Shown here: piece by piece, positions 21,991 through 33,377 of the stretch | Numbering within the stretch: position 1 is the stretch's first letter | Layout of the letters: each line of letters starts with the position of its first letter | Source of the DNA: Chimonanthus salicifolius | Lineage: Eukaryota; Streptophyta; Magnoliopsida; Laurales; Calycanthaceae | Length of the DNA: 64,000 bases | Direction of reading: 5' to 3' | Assembly: GCA_013350335.1 (NCBI GenBank) | Contig: CM023538.1 | Span: 47,610,201-47,674,200, forward strand | Translations under genes and position numbers: made by a program | The notes under the pieces: generated by a model | The model's database searches: none | The model's input: the letters and a program-made list of their open reading frames with translations, nothing else | What the model was told of the DNA's origin: nothing

Positions 21991-23696
21991 TTATGTGGTT
22001 GTCGGAGATGCAGGAAGAGTAGAAGGTGCCTGTGTAGGAGACATGGTGATAACAGGAAGGAAGACCATGCCTGAGGAAGATGATGCGGTGTTCCTCTCGG
22101 TAGTTGTGGCGTAGGTAAAGACAACTTCATTGAAGAGTATATGGTGGGAGATGTAAACGCTAACAGTAGAGGGGTGAAGACACATGTAGCCGTTGTGGTG
22201 ATCACTATAACCAAGAAACACGCACTCAACCGATCGAGGTTGAAGTTTGTTAGTAGTATAATTACCTAAGTAATGGTAGCAATCACACCTGAATGTACGA
22301 AAATTGAGATAATCAGCTGTGGTGCCATATAGCTGCTGATAAGGTGAGGACCATTTGAGAAGTGGTGTTGGCAGTCGATTGACTAGGCAGTGAAAAGAGC
22401 CTCAACCCAGAGGTGATGTGGGAGATGAGACTCAAGAAGGGGTGTGCGGCCCATTTCAAACAAATGACGGTGTTTGCGTCCTGCAAGACCGTTCCGTTGT
22501 GGAGTGTGTTGACATGATAGACGGTGAATGATCCCTTTTTGCCCACACATGTTATGAAAGGAATGATTATCATACTCTTTGCCACCATCACTTTGAAAGT
22601 ATTTAATGGTAGTGGAAAAGTGATTTTCAACAAATACAATAAAGTTTTGAAAATTAGTGAAAACTTCTGATTTATGTCACATAGGAAAAATCCAAGAATA
22701 ACATGTATAATCATCTGTGAATAAGACATAATATCGAAATCCAGAAACTGATAAAACTGGAGACATCCATACATCTGAATGAATTAAATAAATTGTTGTG
22801 GAGTACAATGAGCACGAGTTGAAAACGGGAGTCGCGTAGACTTACCCAAAGCACAATCACTACAAAAATTGGAACGAAAAAACTTAACAAAAGGTCTTAA
22901 ACATTTATTGGTGGCTAAAACTTGAAGTACTTTATTAGATGGATATCCAAGACACTGGTGCCAGAGTGATGAAGAGGAGCAGGATGCAGCTAAAGCATGA
23001 ATGGTGTGAGTGGTGGGCTTGATGGGAGAAAGGTTGGCTTCACGTTGGTCCTGAAACAAAGTAGCACTAGTACGTAAATCATGAAAACAAAACCACACGG
23101 GAAGAAAGTAAAACTAAAGAAATTATCTTTTGTAAACTGAGCGACAGATAACAAGTTTTTATGCATGTGGGGAACATGGAGAACATGTGAAAGATGAAAA
23201 GTAGAGGAACTAGAAGAGAGAGATAGAGTACCAGTGTGTGCAATGAGAAGAGAGTCACCATCACGCAAAAGAACTTGATTAGTCCCACCATAGTCAGATC
23301 GGTTGCGTAGGGGGTTTGCATCACCTATCATATGATGGGTAGCGCCAGTATCAAAGTACCAATTGTGATCAACTGGAGGAGCAATTTTCATGTCGGGGAA
23401 GGTAGATGGAAGATCAGCCTCGAACTGAGACTGTTGGTGGTAGCGTTGATAGCGATGAGTATCACTATATCCATACTTAGAATAGATCTGACACTGGATG
23501 GCAGCAGGCGGAGGAGTGCCAAGAACTCGGGCGATGAAGGTGAACATCCTCGACCACGATTGCCGTGACCACGTCTACCATTGTCTATGCGACCCTGACG
23601 ACTGCAACCACCAAGAGCAGAGGAACCGTACCCGCGGGAAAAGAGAGGGGCAGTATTAGACACGCCTCCAATGCTATCGGATGAGGAACTCAGCAC
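21991..23696 (-). pseudogene. Copia copy 1 zinc knuckle, protease and integrase region
   Basis: From right to left: Gag C-terminus with a degenerate knuckle 'CQIYSKYGYSDTHR' (three of the four CCHC ligands changed), protease 'WYFDTGATHHMIGD' (Asp near 23,350), and a segment ending 'HKNLLSVAQFTKDN'. The pre-integrase zinc domain 'LWHQCLGYPSNK...CSDCALGKSTRL' lies at 22,830-22,960, then the integrase core, then the integrase C-terminal 'FLGYSDHHNGYMCLHPST' region (22,100-22,230). At least four frame changes are needed to read it, so it is a pseudogene. Copy 5 shares most of these breaks. Confidence 0.8.
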
Positions 23697-23708
23697 TGGA
23701 TGTGTGAG

Positions 23709-24356
23709 CTAGGACTCAAATAATAAGAGGCGAGCGCAATGATCTGTGAATGTCAGAAGTGGAGGAGAGAGAATGGTAGCTGTGTAAAACATGTAGTAGT
23801 CGGGGTCAAGTCCACGTAGAACTGATGTAATGAGGTCATCATTTGAGACCGACTGATGGATAGCGACGAGTGCATCGTCAAGGGATTTAGCATGTTGCAA
23901 ATATTCAGAAATTGTCTTTGTACCTTTGGAGAGAGAGAGCACTTGAATTCATAAATGAGTGGCATTTGCAAGAGAATGCTGTGAAAAATTGCGTTGCAGA
24001 TAGTTCCAAATCTCACGAGAGGTGGAGATCCCAACAATCTGTGCAAGTACGGGTTCAGATAGGGTCGCAATAAAAATGCCAACGAGTTTCTGATCGATTG
24101 CAATCCAGGTGGAGTAGGCAAGGTTTGGAATAGATTTGGATTGGTCATCAGTGGAAAGGTATGGAGAGGGACAAGGGTTGGTGCCATAAATGTAGGGACA
24201 ATAGTGTTGGCCAACCAAGAATGGTTTTATTTGGGCATGCCAAAGAAGGTAGTTTGTCTCCGTTAATTTTATGGAGACAAAATGGGAAAAGTTGGAGTTG
24301 GGCATGGTGATGGCATGGGCAGAGGAGGATGAAGAGGATGCTGCGGAGGAGGCCAT
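23709..24356 (-). pseudogene. Copia copy 1 gag
   Basis: Starts at the ATG at 24,356-24,354 ('MASSAASSSSSSAHAITMPN'), followed by 'YLLWHAQIKPFLVGQHY', the UBN2-type Gag core ('EIWNYLQRNFSQHSLANATH') and 'SLSKGTKTISEYLQHAKSL'. A TGA at about 23,951-23,949 interrupts it where other copies read CAA or CGA. The frame ends at a TAG (23,711-23,709) just before the knuckle region. That TAG is in the same place in all copies. Gag would form the particle and bind RNA. The reading frame is also open upstream of the ATG to 24,692, but that part has no Gag similarity. Confidence 0.82.
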
Positions 24357-24875
24357 CGTTAGGACAGGCGCTGGTTGGCTGTTCAGAGATGTGCCTTGTT
24401 TTTTTCTTTTTTTGTGTGTCTCATCTGTAGTGCTAGAGAAGAGACAAGACTGATAAAGAAGTAGGTTTGGGGCGAAGCACCACTGCAAGTAGAAACAGGG
24501 CTGAGACAGTAGAGAGAGGTCGAATGCGCGCAGGAGTAGCGTCTGATCGATGCGGATTTTCTCTGTGAGTCGAGTGGCAGCGATCTGGGTGACAGATTTG
24601 AGAGGATTCGATGAAAGGGCGAGGATTGGCGAAATAACAGCAGATCTGGTGCAGGAGAGTGCGCAGGAAGAGGGGTTGTGTAGAGCAGTCACCTGGGGCA
24701 GAAGAGGTGAGATGCTGGAAAAGTCTCTTGTAGAAGAAACATAAATGGCTGAATGAGAGAGGGTCTGCGTAGAGCAGACAGGATGTGGAGCAGGGACGGC
24801 GACAGAAACAGAGAGAGGGAGAAATGCTGAAATAAGTTTGCAATTCGTAGGAATCCCAGGCTAAGGCTGATACCA
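24357..24875 (-). other. Copia copy 1 untranslated leader
   Basis: About 520 nt lie between LTR and gag ATG. A long frame (24,433-24,924, starting in the LTR) overlaps it out of frame with gag. Equivalent frames rich in Ser/Cys/Phe/Leu occur in copies 2-5. Copies 4 and 5 carry about 385 extra bases here (43,097-43,482; 54,834-55,219). The leader probably holds the packaging signal; a coding role is not supported. Confidence 0.5.
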
Positions 24876-25011
24876 TGTAGAATTTTGGCTCAGTGGCCTT
24901 TCTATACTTTATGTATAAATACATGTTACAATCCCTTAATAGGGAACCTTACAAATATAGTATGGTACAAACATAGAAAGGCAACCCTAAGGTTAACCCT
25001 TTCCTCTAATA
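24876..25011 (-). repeat. 5' LTR of copia copy 1
   Basis: 136 bp, minus strand TATTAGAGGAAAGGG...AAAATTCTACA, directly followed by the primer-binding site TGGTATCAG. The flank GATGCCCATATTTAG to its right recurs next to the 5' LTRs at 31,955, 39,369, 43,879 and 55,613, so all these copies descend from one insertion. Confidence 0.88.
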
Positions 25012-26766
25012 GATGCCCATATTTAGAAACTTTGTGACACTTTTTAAAATCCTGTTCTTATATATTTATTAACTTTAAAATAAAATCTAAAAAAAACTAC
25101 AATTAATATGATCGCAATAGAGTGAGTATGGCTTTATCAATGGTTAACATTGTCACATGAGAATAAGAATGCACAAATATATATATATATATAGCTCAAG
25201 AAATGTTTAAGATTATAAAATTTAGTACTTGCAAAACTATTCTTAAATAAGTATGTATTATTATATTTATAAACATGTCCTACTCAACAAACAACGTTTT
25301 ATTAAAAAATGTAAAATATCTTTTCATATCCTTTTGAACCGCGATAACTTCCATAAATTATTAATTATCCTTCTTTATTTTATTTTTAAAAAAATCATAT
25401 AAAAGGGTGCACAATTTGAATAGCGATGACATGTAGATGTTTGAATATTAGTTATTATATCACTTTGGGTAATCTGTAAATACCTCCTTATCTTTTGTCT
25501 TAATTGCAAAAGCCATCTTTATAGTTTCTATAGTTACAAAAGGTACTCATATCTTTCTTATTCAATTGCAAATATTCAATTCTAACATATTAAATGTCTA
25601 AAATACCTGCTATTGATTAAAGAGTTGCAATAACCAAATTCTTTAGCAAGACATTTTTCTTAATATTTATAAAAAATAGATGAGCCAAAATAGTTGGAGA
25701 ATTGTGTGGAAGTGCTCTCAGATAAGAGGTGGGTCATGTTTCATATGCATCTAATCCTGCTAACTATGATAATTAAAAAATTGACTTAAATAAGCTTTCT
25801 ATAGGTGTAAAATTTTCCCATTTTCCATCGATAGAAATTTTATACATTTAATGCAATTGTCTGAACTTGTATACATTTTAAAAGTTATGATGGTAAATTA
25901 GCTTGTTAAAAATATTTATTATTATGGTTCTTTAAATATTAAAAGACAATTTGACCATATAAGATTCTAGAGGGGAGAGTTTACGGTTAATGACAAAGAT
26001 AAAAGAACTTTTGTTTAGCAAACCTGATGAAGTTACAAAGATTAGATATAGCAGAGAGCAGCATAAGAGGCAACTTTTTCTCACATTCGGACACATATAC
26101 ATTATAAATTCTCATTTCTAAATGTCTATACAACTTTTTCAAATTATTCAGAACTGTGTTTTGGATGTGAGAAATCATTTGTTCTCATAGTAAGCTCATA
26201 GTCCCATGCTTAAACACACATAATTATAATTTGTAAATTAAAAAAAAAAAAGTCATTGCATGACAAAAAAATAAAGCGCTTTGAAGCAAATAATTTTGCA
26301 TTTCTTATTTTTATAACATTACAGTGAAATTTCAAATTTAATATATAATTCTTTCAAATCCAATAGATTGCTTTAATAAATCATACCCTGCATCTTTCTT
26401 TATTTATATTGGAAGATGTTTTATGTAAAAACAACTGCTCAGTTTTCTACTGTTGTATTAATGTTGTAAACTACAATTAATTTGACTTTTAAGAAAAGAA
26501 ACTACCTCAAGTCAACTCAAGAGAGTTGTAAAATTAACAGACAAAAAGAGAGAACGATTCTAAACTAATGCATATTGACAACTTTACCTTGCTGCTATTT
26601 TAAAAAATAATTATAAAAGCAATCTAATAAAACAGGAACATAAATTAACTTTTTTCATAATATAGTAATGACTCAAGCATTTGTGTTTTATATTAATGCT
26701 TCATTCATCAAATGGCATCTTATATACTGAATATGAGACTGAAATGATCTATTCTATGCTTTACAG
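25012..26766 (+). other. RLP intron between copia copy 1 and the LRR exon
   Basis: AT-rich intron sequence with an (AT)n microsatellite at 25,174-25,192 and a 72-nt LRR relic at 26,019-26,090. Otherwise I see no coding signal. Close copies occur at 31,955-32,745, 33,777-35,336, 43,879-45,621 and 56,970-58,388. The minus frame at 25,987-26,178 that recurs in each copy is the antisense of the relic and its surroundings. Confidence 0.6.
26019..26090 (+). pseudogene. 72-nt LRR exon relic, donor lost (unit 1)
   Basis: After an acceptor-like TTTTGTTTAG the sequence reads 'NLMKLQRLDIAESSIRGNFF' then 'SHS'. With phase-1 ends this makes exactly 24 codons, one LRR (LxxLxxLDIxxxxIxGxF). A donor GT should follow at 26,091, but the sequence is ACACAT. 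Read through, a TAA follows after a few codons. The copies at 34,586-34,657, 44,872-44,943 and 57,789-57,860 are essentially identical, so the damage predates the unit duplications. Confidence 0.6.
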
Positions 26767-26919
26767 GTTTATGCAAATTGGTCACTCTTATAGATTTGGA
26801 CCTAAGTTACAATAATTTTGATGATGACAAGGTTGCCACGTGTTTAGGTAACCTAACAAAATTACAGTGGCTAAGTTTGAGAGGGAATAAGTTCAGCGGC
26901 AAATTTTTAACTTCTACAG
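26767..26919 (+). CDS. RLP LRR exon, 153 nt, phase 1-1 (unit 1)
   Basis: CTTTACAG|GT opens and CTACAG|GTATGA closes a 153-nt exon. It reads 'GLCKLVTLIDLDLSYNNFDD', then 'DKVATCLGNLTKLQWLSLRG', then 'NKFSGKFLTSTG', about two LRRs. Both splice sites are phase 1, so it joins exon 1 (phase 1 end at 19,251) in frame. This is the ligand-facing ectodomain of a receptor-like protein. Copies at 35,337, 45,622 and 58,389 differ from it mainly at the exposed positions around LxxLxLxxN. Whether it is spliced to 18,888-19,251 across a 7.5-kb intron is inferred. Confidence 0.75.
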
Positions 26920-27693
26920 GTATGAAGATATTATCTTATTGATTCTCAAATGAATATATCTAGACACACTCATACATTTTGAAAGATATCCAAACAAATG
27001 TTAGAAAAATATATGAGTGATCATAAATTCAACCTTGATAGATATTCCATACCAAGGAGATGTGCTGAATGTTCTTAAGGTGATTTTTGATAATTGTAAA
27101 ATTTGATTAAATTTTTAGATAAAAAAAATAGTAGTTACAACATAGTATATCAATAGCATAAGATATCTTTACAAAAAAGGTAAATAGTGTTCAAATTTTT
27201 TTTTTACTGTTAAATAAAAACTCTTATTTAAAACATATAATCGAATATAACTATTTTCCTTCCAACATATATGTAGATGGAAATGATAAATTGCATAATA
27301 TAAAGTGTTTTTATGGTAAGAGCTTCATGTAGAGCCCACCTATGACAACAAGGTTAGATGGGTTTAAAAGATCCGTGTAAGTATACGGTATTTATAAGAT
27401 ATTGGCTTGATTGAATGACTCTAGCTATGAGAACGAATTATGACCCGTCTCATTCAACTAAGTTGATCTTTTATAACCACAATATATAGAGATAGACCAT
27501 TCATTCCCATCAACCTCATGATCATAGGTAGGCTCCATATAAAGATCTCACCTAAGAGCACTTTATTACTTGTGTGACTGATCATTTTTCATATATGGAA
27601 ATCTCTATCAAAAAAATAATATTCATATATTTATCCAACATTATCATAAATTATATAGTTTTAAAAATTTGTATAAAATGTGATGTAGACTAG
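26920..27693 (+). other. RLP intron downstream of the unit-1 LRR exon
   Basis: AT-rich, no coding signal. It is co-linear with 45,775-46,380 (cut by the N gap) and 58,542-59,313. Unit 2 lacks about 620 bp of it: 35,648 jumps from GTTCTTAAG straight to block X. Confidence 0.55.
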
Positions 27694-28130
27694 GTAGTGC
27701 AGAAACTAGCCTTGCCCACACTAATAGAAATCCAACTGTTGATGTGGATTCGGGTAGTGTAGAAATCTTCCATCGGCCCACAATTAACAATTCAACAGTT
27801 CAAATGGAAACCGATCAAGGTTAAACAACTAGCAATCCTTGATGGACTAATTATCTCATGAAAACTAGTTTCCATTTGAATGAATTAAAATGAAAAAGAA
27901 GGAAAGGAAAAGAAACCAATTCTGATTAATATTAAGTAAAATCGAGACTTTATGCCAGATTCTATTTTCAATTTAATTCATGCAAATTTAGGAAAACTAG
28001 AAATTCATAAGCTACTTGCAAACACAAATCAACCTTAACTTTGAGAACTTTGCTCAAATTTTGATTTCTCCAATATCTGCGTTTCGAAATTAGCCAAATG
28101 AGACACTTATTTATAGCCTCTACATAATAG
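27694..28130. repeat. Block X (unit 1), right end of the RLP repeat unit
   Basis: From GTAGTGCAGAAACTAGCC to TTATAGCCTCTACATAATAG. Copies lie at 35,650-36,086 and 59,314-59,748, and a partial one at 39,475-39,535. Diverged relatives are in blocks A and B (about 8,795 and 16,169). It ends abruptly at a copia RT sequence (CAAGAAGTAGTGG). A minus frame ending 'EFLVFLNLHELN' crosses the junction; I do not recognise it. Confidence 0.7.
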
Positions 28131-30790
28131 CAAGAAGTAGTGGAGAGCGCCGAGATCTTTGTTTTCAAATTCGGTACCCAGTCTGCGAGTAAAGGATTGA
28201 AGAAGCGATGGAGAATTGCCGGTCAAGATGATGTCATCAACATAAAGAAGAAGAACCATAATATGTGTACCACACCTATATGTGAACATAGAGTTATCAG
28301 CTTTGCTTTGAATAAAAACATGAGAGAGAAGGAATGAGCTAAAACGTTGAAACCACACCCGGGTGCTTGTTTTAGACCATAAATAGCTTTTTGTATTTTG
28401 TAAACATGATGAGGACGACGAGGATCAACAAAGCCAGGAGGTTGAGACATATACACTTCTTCTGTAATATGGCTATGAAGAAAAGTATTCTTGACATCCA
28501 ACTAGTGGATGGACCAAGCAGAAGTGACGACAAGACTGAGAATAGTGCAGATAGTAGTGGGTTTGACACCTGGACTGAAGGTCTCATCATGGTCGATGTC
28601 GGCCTGTTGATGAAAGCCATTAGCAACAAGTCTTGCTTTGTAACGCTCAATGCTACCATCAGATCACCGTTAAATCTTAAAAACCCATTTGCAACCAACA
28701 CGATTAGTGTTTGGTGGGGGTAGAACAAGAGACCAAGTTTGCTGTCGTAGAAGATCATTGCATTCATCATTCATGGACTGACACCATGCCGCAGATCGAA
28801 CAACTTTAGTGTAGCAAGTGGGCTCAATATTTGAGGTAGAGTCCATAGAAGCAAAAACGTGTGGGAGGGGATGACAATTTGAAAAGTCAGCCCGCTTTTT
28901 GGGCTCTGAGATGCCGTCCTTAGTACGAGTCACCATAGGGTGAACATTATTAGGTGGAGCAGAGGCTATAACAGAAGTCGATGCTGGTGCAGTAAGTGGA
29001 GGCGGTGAGGTGGCAGGTTCTGAAGCATGCACTTCTAATGGAGTCGTTGTTGTGGTTGTCGGAGATGTAGGAAGAGTAGAAGGTGCCTGTGCAAGAGATA
29101 TGGTGATAACAGGAAGGAAGACCATATCTGAGGAAGATGATGCGGTGTTCCTCTCGGTAGTGGCGTAGGGAAAGACAACTTCATTGAAGAGTATGTGGCG
29201 GGAGAGGTAAACTCTACCAGTGGAGGGGTGAAGACACATGTAGCCCTTGTGGTGATCACTATAACCAAGAAACACACACTCAACCGATCGAGGTTGAAGT
29301 TCGTTAGTAGTATAATTACCTAAGTAATGGTAGCAATCACACCTGAATGTGCGAAAATTGAGATAATCAGTTGTAATGCCATATAGCTGCTGATAAGGTG
29401 AGGACCGTTTGAGAAGTGGTGTTGGCAGTTGATTGACTAGATACACAACAGTGAAAAGAGCGTCAACCTAGAGGTGATGTGGGAGATGAGACGCAAGAAG
29501 GTGCGGCCCATTTCAAACAAATGACGGTGTTTGCGTCCAGCAAGACTGTTTTGCCGTGGAGTGTGTTGACATGATAAACGGTGAATGAGCCCTTTTTGCA
29601 CACACATGTTATGAAAGGAATGATTATCATACTCTTTGCCACCATCACTTTGAAAGTATTTAATGGTAGTGGAAAAGTGATTTTCAACAAATACAATAAA
29701 GTTTTGAAAATTAGTGAAAACTTCTTATTTATGTTGCATAGGAACAATCCAAGAATAACGTGTATAATCATCTGTGAATAAGATATAATATCGAAATCCA
29801 GAAACTGATAAAACTGGAGACATCCATGCATCTGAATGAATTAAATAAATTGTTGTGGAGTACAATGAGCACGAGTTGAAAACGAGAGTCGCGTAGACTT
29901 GCCCAAAGCACAATCACTACAAAAATTGGAACGAGAAAACTTAACAGAAGGTCTTAAACATTTATTGGTGGCTAAAACTTGAAGCACTTTATTAGATGGA
30001 TATCCAAGACACTGGTGCCAGAGTGATGAAGAGGAGCAGGATGCAACTAAAGCATGAACGGTGCGAGTGGTGGGTTTGATGGGAGAAGGGCCAGTTTCAC
30101 GTTGGTCCTGAAACAAAGTAGCACTAGTACGTAAATCATGAAAACAAAACCCCAGGGGAAGAAAGTAAAACAAAACAAATTATCTTTTGTAAATTGAGCG
30201 ACAAATAACAAGTTTTTATGCATGTGGGGAACATGGAGAACATGTGAAAGACGAAAAAGCAGAGGAACTAGAAGAGAGAGATAAAGTACCAGTGTGTGCA
30301 ATGAGAAGAGAGTCACCGTCACGCAAAAGAACTTGATTAGTACCACCATAGTCAGATTGGGTGTGTAGGGGGTTTGCATCTCCTATCATATGATGGGTAG
30401 CGCTAGTATCAAAGTACCAATTGTGATCAACAGGAGGAGCAATTTTCATGTCAGGGAAGGTAGATGGAAGATCAGCCCCGAACTGAGACTCTTGGCAGTA
30501 GCGCTGATAGCGATGAGTAGCATTATGTCGATACTTAGAACAGCTCTGACACTGGAAGGCAACAGGTGGAGGAGCGCCAATAACTCCGGGCGATGAAGGT
30601 GAACATCTTTGACCACGATTGCCGCGACCACCTCTACCATTGACTATGCGCCCCTGACGACTGCAACCACCAAGAGCAAAGGAACCGCACCCGCGGGAAA
30701 AGAGAGGGGCAATTCAGACACCCCTCCAATGGTATCGGATGGGGAACTCGGTACTGGATGTGTGAGCTAGGACTTAAATAATAAGAGGCA
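28131..30790 (-). pseudogene. Copia copy 2 pol remnants (protease, integrase, partial RT)
   Basis: RT with YVDD at 28,233-28,244 stops after 'DLGALHYFL' at the junction. A long open piece (28,670-29,446, 258 codons) holds the integrase C-terminus 'VFLGYSDHHKGYMCLHPSTG' and the RT start. The pre-integrase zinc domain lies at 29,890-30,020. The protease core reads 'FDTSATHHMIGD' (near 30,405), with Ser in place of the conserved Gly of the DTG triad, which should weaken or kill it. The knuckle has Arg for the last Cys. Several frameshifts separate these pieces. Confidence 0.8.
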
Positions 30791-31279
30791 AGCGCAAAGA
30801 TCCGTGAACGTCGGAAGTGGAGGAGAGAGAATGGTAGAGGTGTAAAACATGGAGTAGTCGGGGCCAAGTCCACGTAGAACTGATGTAACGAGGTCATCAT
30901 TGGAAACCGACTGATGGATAGCGACGAGAGCATGGGCAAGGGATTTAGCATGTTGCAAATACTCAGAAATTGTCTTTGTACCTTTGGACAGAGAGAGCAC
31001 TTGAATTTGTAAATGAGTGGCATTTGCAAGAGAATGCTGTGAAAAATTGCGTTGCAGACAGTTCCAAATCTCACGAGAGGTGGAGAACCCAACAGTCTGT
31101 GCAAGTACGGGTTCAGATAGGGTCACAATAAGCATGCCAACGACTTTATGATCCATTGCATTCCAGGTGGAGTGGGCAGGTTTGGAGTAGATTTGGATTG
31201 GTCATCAGTGGAAAGGTATGGAGAGGGACAAGGGTTAGTGCCATTAATGTAGGGCCAATAGTGTTGCGGCGGAAGCCAT
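30767..31279 (-). pseudogene. Copia copy 2 gag with internal deletion
   Basis: The ATG lies at 31,279-31,277. About 140 bp just after the start codons (the 'SSSSSAHAI...GQHY' part) is deleted relative to copy 4, fusing '..TMAS' directly to the 'NTIGPTLMA'-type sequence and shifting the frame. The rest of the core ('SREIWNCLQRNFSQHSL', 'SKGTKTISEYLQHAKSL') is open in 30,767-31,156 and ends at the shared TAG. Confidence 0.75.
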
Positions 31280-31816
31280 CGTTAGGACAGACACTGGTTG
31301 GTTGTTCTGAGATGTACCTTGTTTTTTTTTCTTTTTTTGTGTGTCTCATCTGTAGTGCTAGCGAAGAGACAACATTGATAAAGAAGCAGGTTTGGGGCGA
31401 AGCAACACTTCAAGTAGAAATGGGGCTGAGACGGTAGAGAGAGGTTGAATGGCGGGAGGCCTTTATGAGCGCCGGAGCAGCGTCAGATTGATGCGGATTT
31501 GCTCTGTGAGTCAAGTGGCAGCGAACTGGGTGACATATTTGAGAGGATTCAATGAAAGGGCGAGGATTGGCGAAATAGCAGCAGATCTGGTGTAGGAGAG
31601 TGCGCAGGAAGAGGGGTTGTGTAGAGCAATCACCTGTGGCAGAAGAGGTGAGACGCTGGAAAAGTCTTTTGTAGAAGAAACAGAAGTGGCTGAATGAGAG
31701 AGGGTCTGTGTAGAGCAGACATGATGTGGAGCAGTGACGATGACAGAAGCAGAGAGAGGGAGAAAGGCTAAAAAAAGTTTGCAATTCGTAGGAATCCCAG
31801 GCTTAAGCTGATACCA

Positions 31817-31954
31817 TGTAGATTTTTGGCTAAATGGCCTTTCTCATTACTTTCTGTATAAATACATGTTACAATCCCTTAATAGGGAACCTTACAAATA
31901 TAGTATTTTACAAACATAGAAACGCAACCCTAAGGTTAACCCTTTCCTCTAATA
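31817..31954 (-). repeat. 5' LTR of copia copy 2
   Basis: 138 bp, minus-strand start TATTAGAGG, end AAAATCTACA, then primer-binding site TGGTATCAG. It groups with copies 3 and 4 (TCATTACTTTCTG) and against copies 1 and 5 (CTTTATG) in its middle part. Confidence 0.85.
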
Positions 31955-32930
31955 GATGCCCATATTTAGAAACTTTGTGACACTTTTTGAAATCCGGTTC
32001 TTATATATTTCTTAACTTTAAAATAAAATCTAAAAAAAAACTACAATTAATATGGTCGCAATAATGTGAGTATGGCTCTATCAATGGTTAACATTGTCAC
32101 ATGAGAATAAGAATGCACAAATATATATATAGTTCAAGAAATGTTTAAAATTATAAAATTTAGTAACTGCAAAACTATTCTTAAATAAGTATGTATTATA
32201 ATATTTATAAACATGTCCTACTCAACAAACAACGTTTTATTAAAAAATGTAAAATATGTTTTTATATCCTTTTGAACCGCGATAACTTCCATAAATTAGT
32301 AATTATCCTTCTTTATTTTATTTAAAAAAAATATCATATAAAAGGGTGCACAATTTGAATAGCGATGACATGGTAGATGTTTGAATATTAGTTATTATAT
32401 CACTTTGGGTAATCTGTAAATACCTCCTTATCTGTTGTCTTAATTGCAAAGCCATCTTTATAGTTTCTATAGTTACAAAAGGTACTCATATCTTTCTTAT
32501 TCAATTGCAAATATTCAATTCTAACATATTAAATGTCTACAATACCTGCTATTGATTAAAGAGTTGCAATAATCAAATTCTTTAGCAAGACATTTTTTTT
32601 AATACTTATAAAAAATAGATGAGCCAAAATAGTTGGAGAATTGTGTGGAAGTCCTCTCAGATAAGAGGTGGGTGATATTTGCTAACTATGATAATTAAAA
32701 AATTGACTTAAATAAGCTTTCTCTAGGTGTAAAATTTTCCCATAGATGGGTCATATGATTATAGTCATACTTTTCAGCTATATGGAATTAGATTGCAGTT
32801 GAATATCTATTAGTATCACTAACAATAGGAATAATACTAGTAGAGAATATATTTCCAATATTTTTCTTCATTTATGATTTTTATCATAGTTTACGTTCAA
32901 ATGTATAAACGCTTTTTCTATTTTTTGCAG
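31955..32930 (+). other. RLP intron, unit 2, first part
   Basis: This is a copy of 25,012-25,830 followed by a stretch shared only with 55,975-56,127 that leads to the 147-nt exon. It is repeated again within the unit from 33,777 on, so unit 2 has an internal tandem duplication of intron sequence. No coding signal. Confidence 0.55.
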
Positions 32931-33077
32931 GACTTTCGTAAATTGACTCAACTTAACGATTTAGATCTCAAGCTAATATGTTGGAGAACGATCAAGTTTA
33001 CCTACATGGCCTGACAATGTTGGAAGTTCTTTATCTACGCGGCAACCGTCTACAAGGGAATTTCATTACTATGTCAG
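32931..33077 (+). pseudogene. RLP LRR exon, 147 nt, frame broken (unit 2)
   Basis: The acceptor TTTTTTGCAG and the donor ATGTCAG|GTATGG match the intact copy at 56,128-56,274. In phase 1 the frame meets TAA at 32,939-32,941. The start reads GACTTTCGTAA against GGGCTTCATAA, and a second small indel near 32,957 restores the frame. The rest reads 'VYLHGLTMLEVLYLRGNRLQ' then 'GNFITMSG'. LRR residues differ from the other copy at exposed positions (V.Y.R against S.F.G). It would terminate the protein if spliced in. Confidence 0.75.
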
Positions 33078-33377
33078 GTATGGTTGTTGTAACTTGTAAG
33101 TGCAAAATCTGAAATTCAAATTAGGAAAAAATAAAATTCAAACCATTTATACAAAACTTACATGATCTTGTAATGATATCAACATCTATAGGCAAAAAAA
33201 GAAGATGGTTTTCACTAGTGAAAAAAGAGAAAGAAATTAAAGAAGTGCAATGTAATAACCATAAATCTAATAATGCAAAAAAAAATTCCCAATCTTAAGT
33301 ACAAGAGATCTATCAAAACATATGGAAAAGAGCGGCGTCACTTTTCTCTAGTACACTCTTAAAAGTGACCCCATGGA

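Larger units (their letters stand above)
20103..25011 (-). mobile_element. Full-length but inactive Ty1/copia element, copy 1 (Ale/Retrofit-like)
   Basis: Both LTRs are present (20,103-20,240 and 24,876-25,011). A primer-binding site TGGTATCAG follows the 5' LTR (24,867-24,875) and a purine tract TCCGAGGGAG precedes the 3' LTR (20,241-20,250). Flanks are GATGT and GATGC, a 5-bp target duplication with one mismatch. Domain order on the minus strand is Gag, protease, integrase, RT, RNase H, the Ty1/copia order. The short LTRs, a Gag beginning with a Ser-rich stretch, and 'KLTETNYLLWHAQIKPFL' fit the Ale/Retrofit lineage; this is a judgement. The two LTRs differ at many positions (about 15-20 of 138 by eye), so the insertion is old. 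It sits in RLP intron 1 in antisense. Confidence 0.88.
28131..31954 (-). mobile_element. Truncated copia element, copy 2 (5' LTR to middle of RT)
   Basis: Same element as copy 1, but it starts at its 21,076 position: RNase H, the RT C-terminal part and the 3' LTR are missing. The break is fused to block X. The 5' LTR is 31,817-31,954 (138 bp) with flank GATGCCCAT. Copies 3, 4 and 6 have the identical left break, so this is a duplication junction, not independent truncation. Confidence 0.85.

Noticed and set aside
24433..24924. 163-codon frame in the copia leader as an extra gene
   Set aside because: It has biased Ser/Cys/Leu composition, starts inside the LTR, is broken differently in other copies, and shows no recognisable domain.
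25987..26178. 63-codon minus frame repeated in each unit (also 34,554 and 44,810)
   Set aside because: The repeats are near-identical duplicates, so identity is not evidence of selection. The plus strand of the same place carries the LRR relic, which explains it better.
27968..28168. Minus frame in block X running into copia RT (also 35,924)
   Set aside because: It crosses the chimeric junction and cannot be an ancestral gene; block X relatives in A and B are not open over the same codons.
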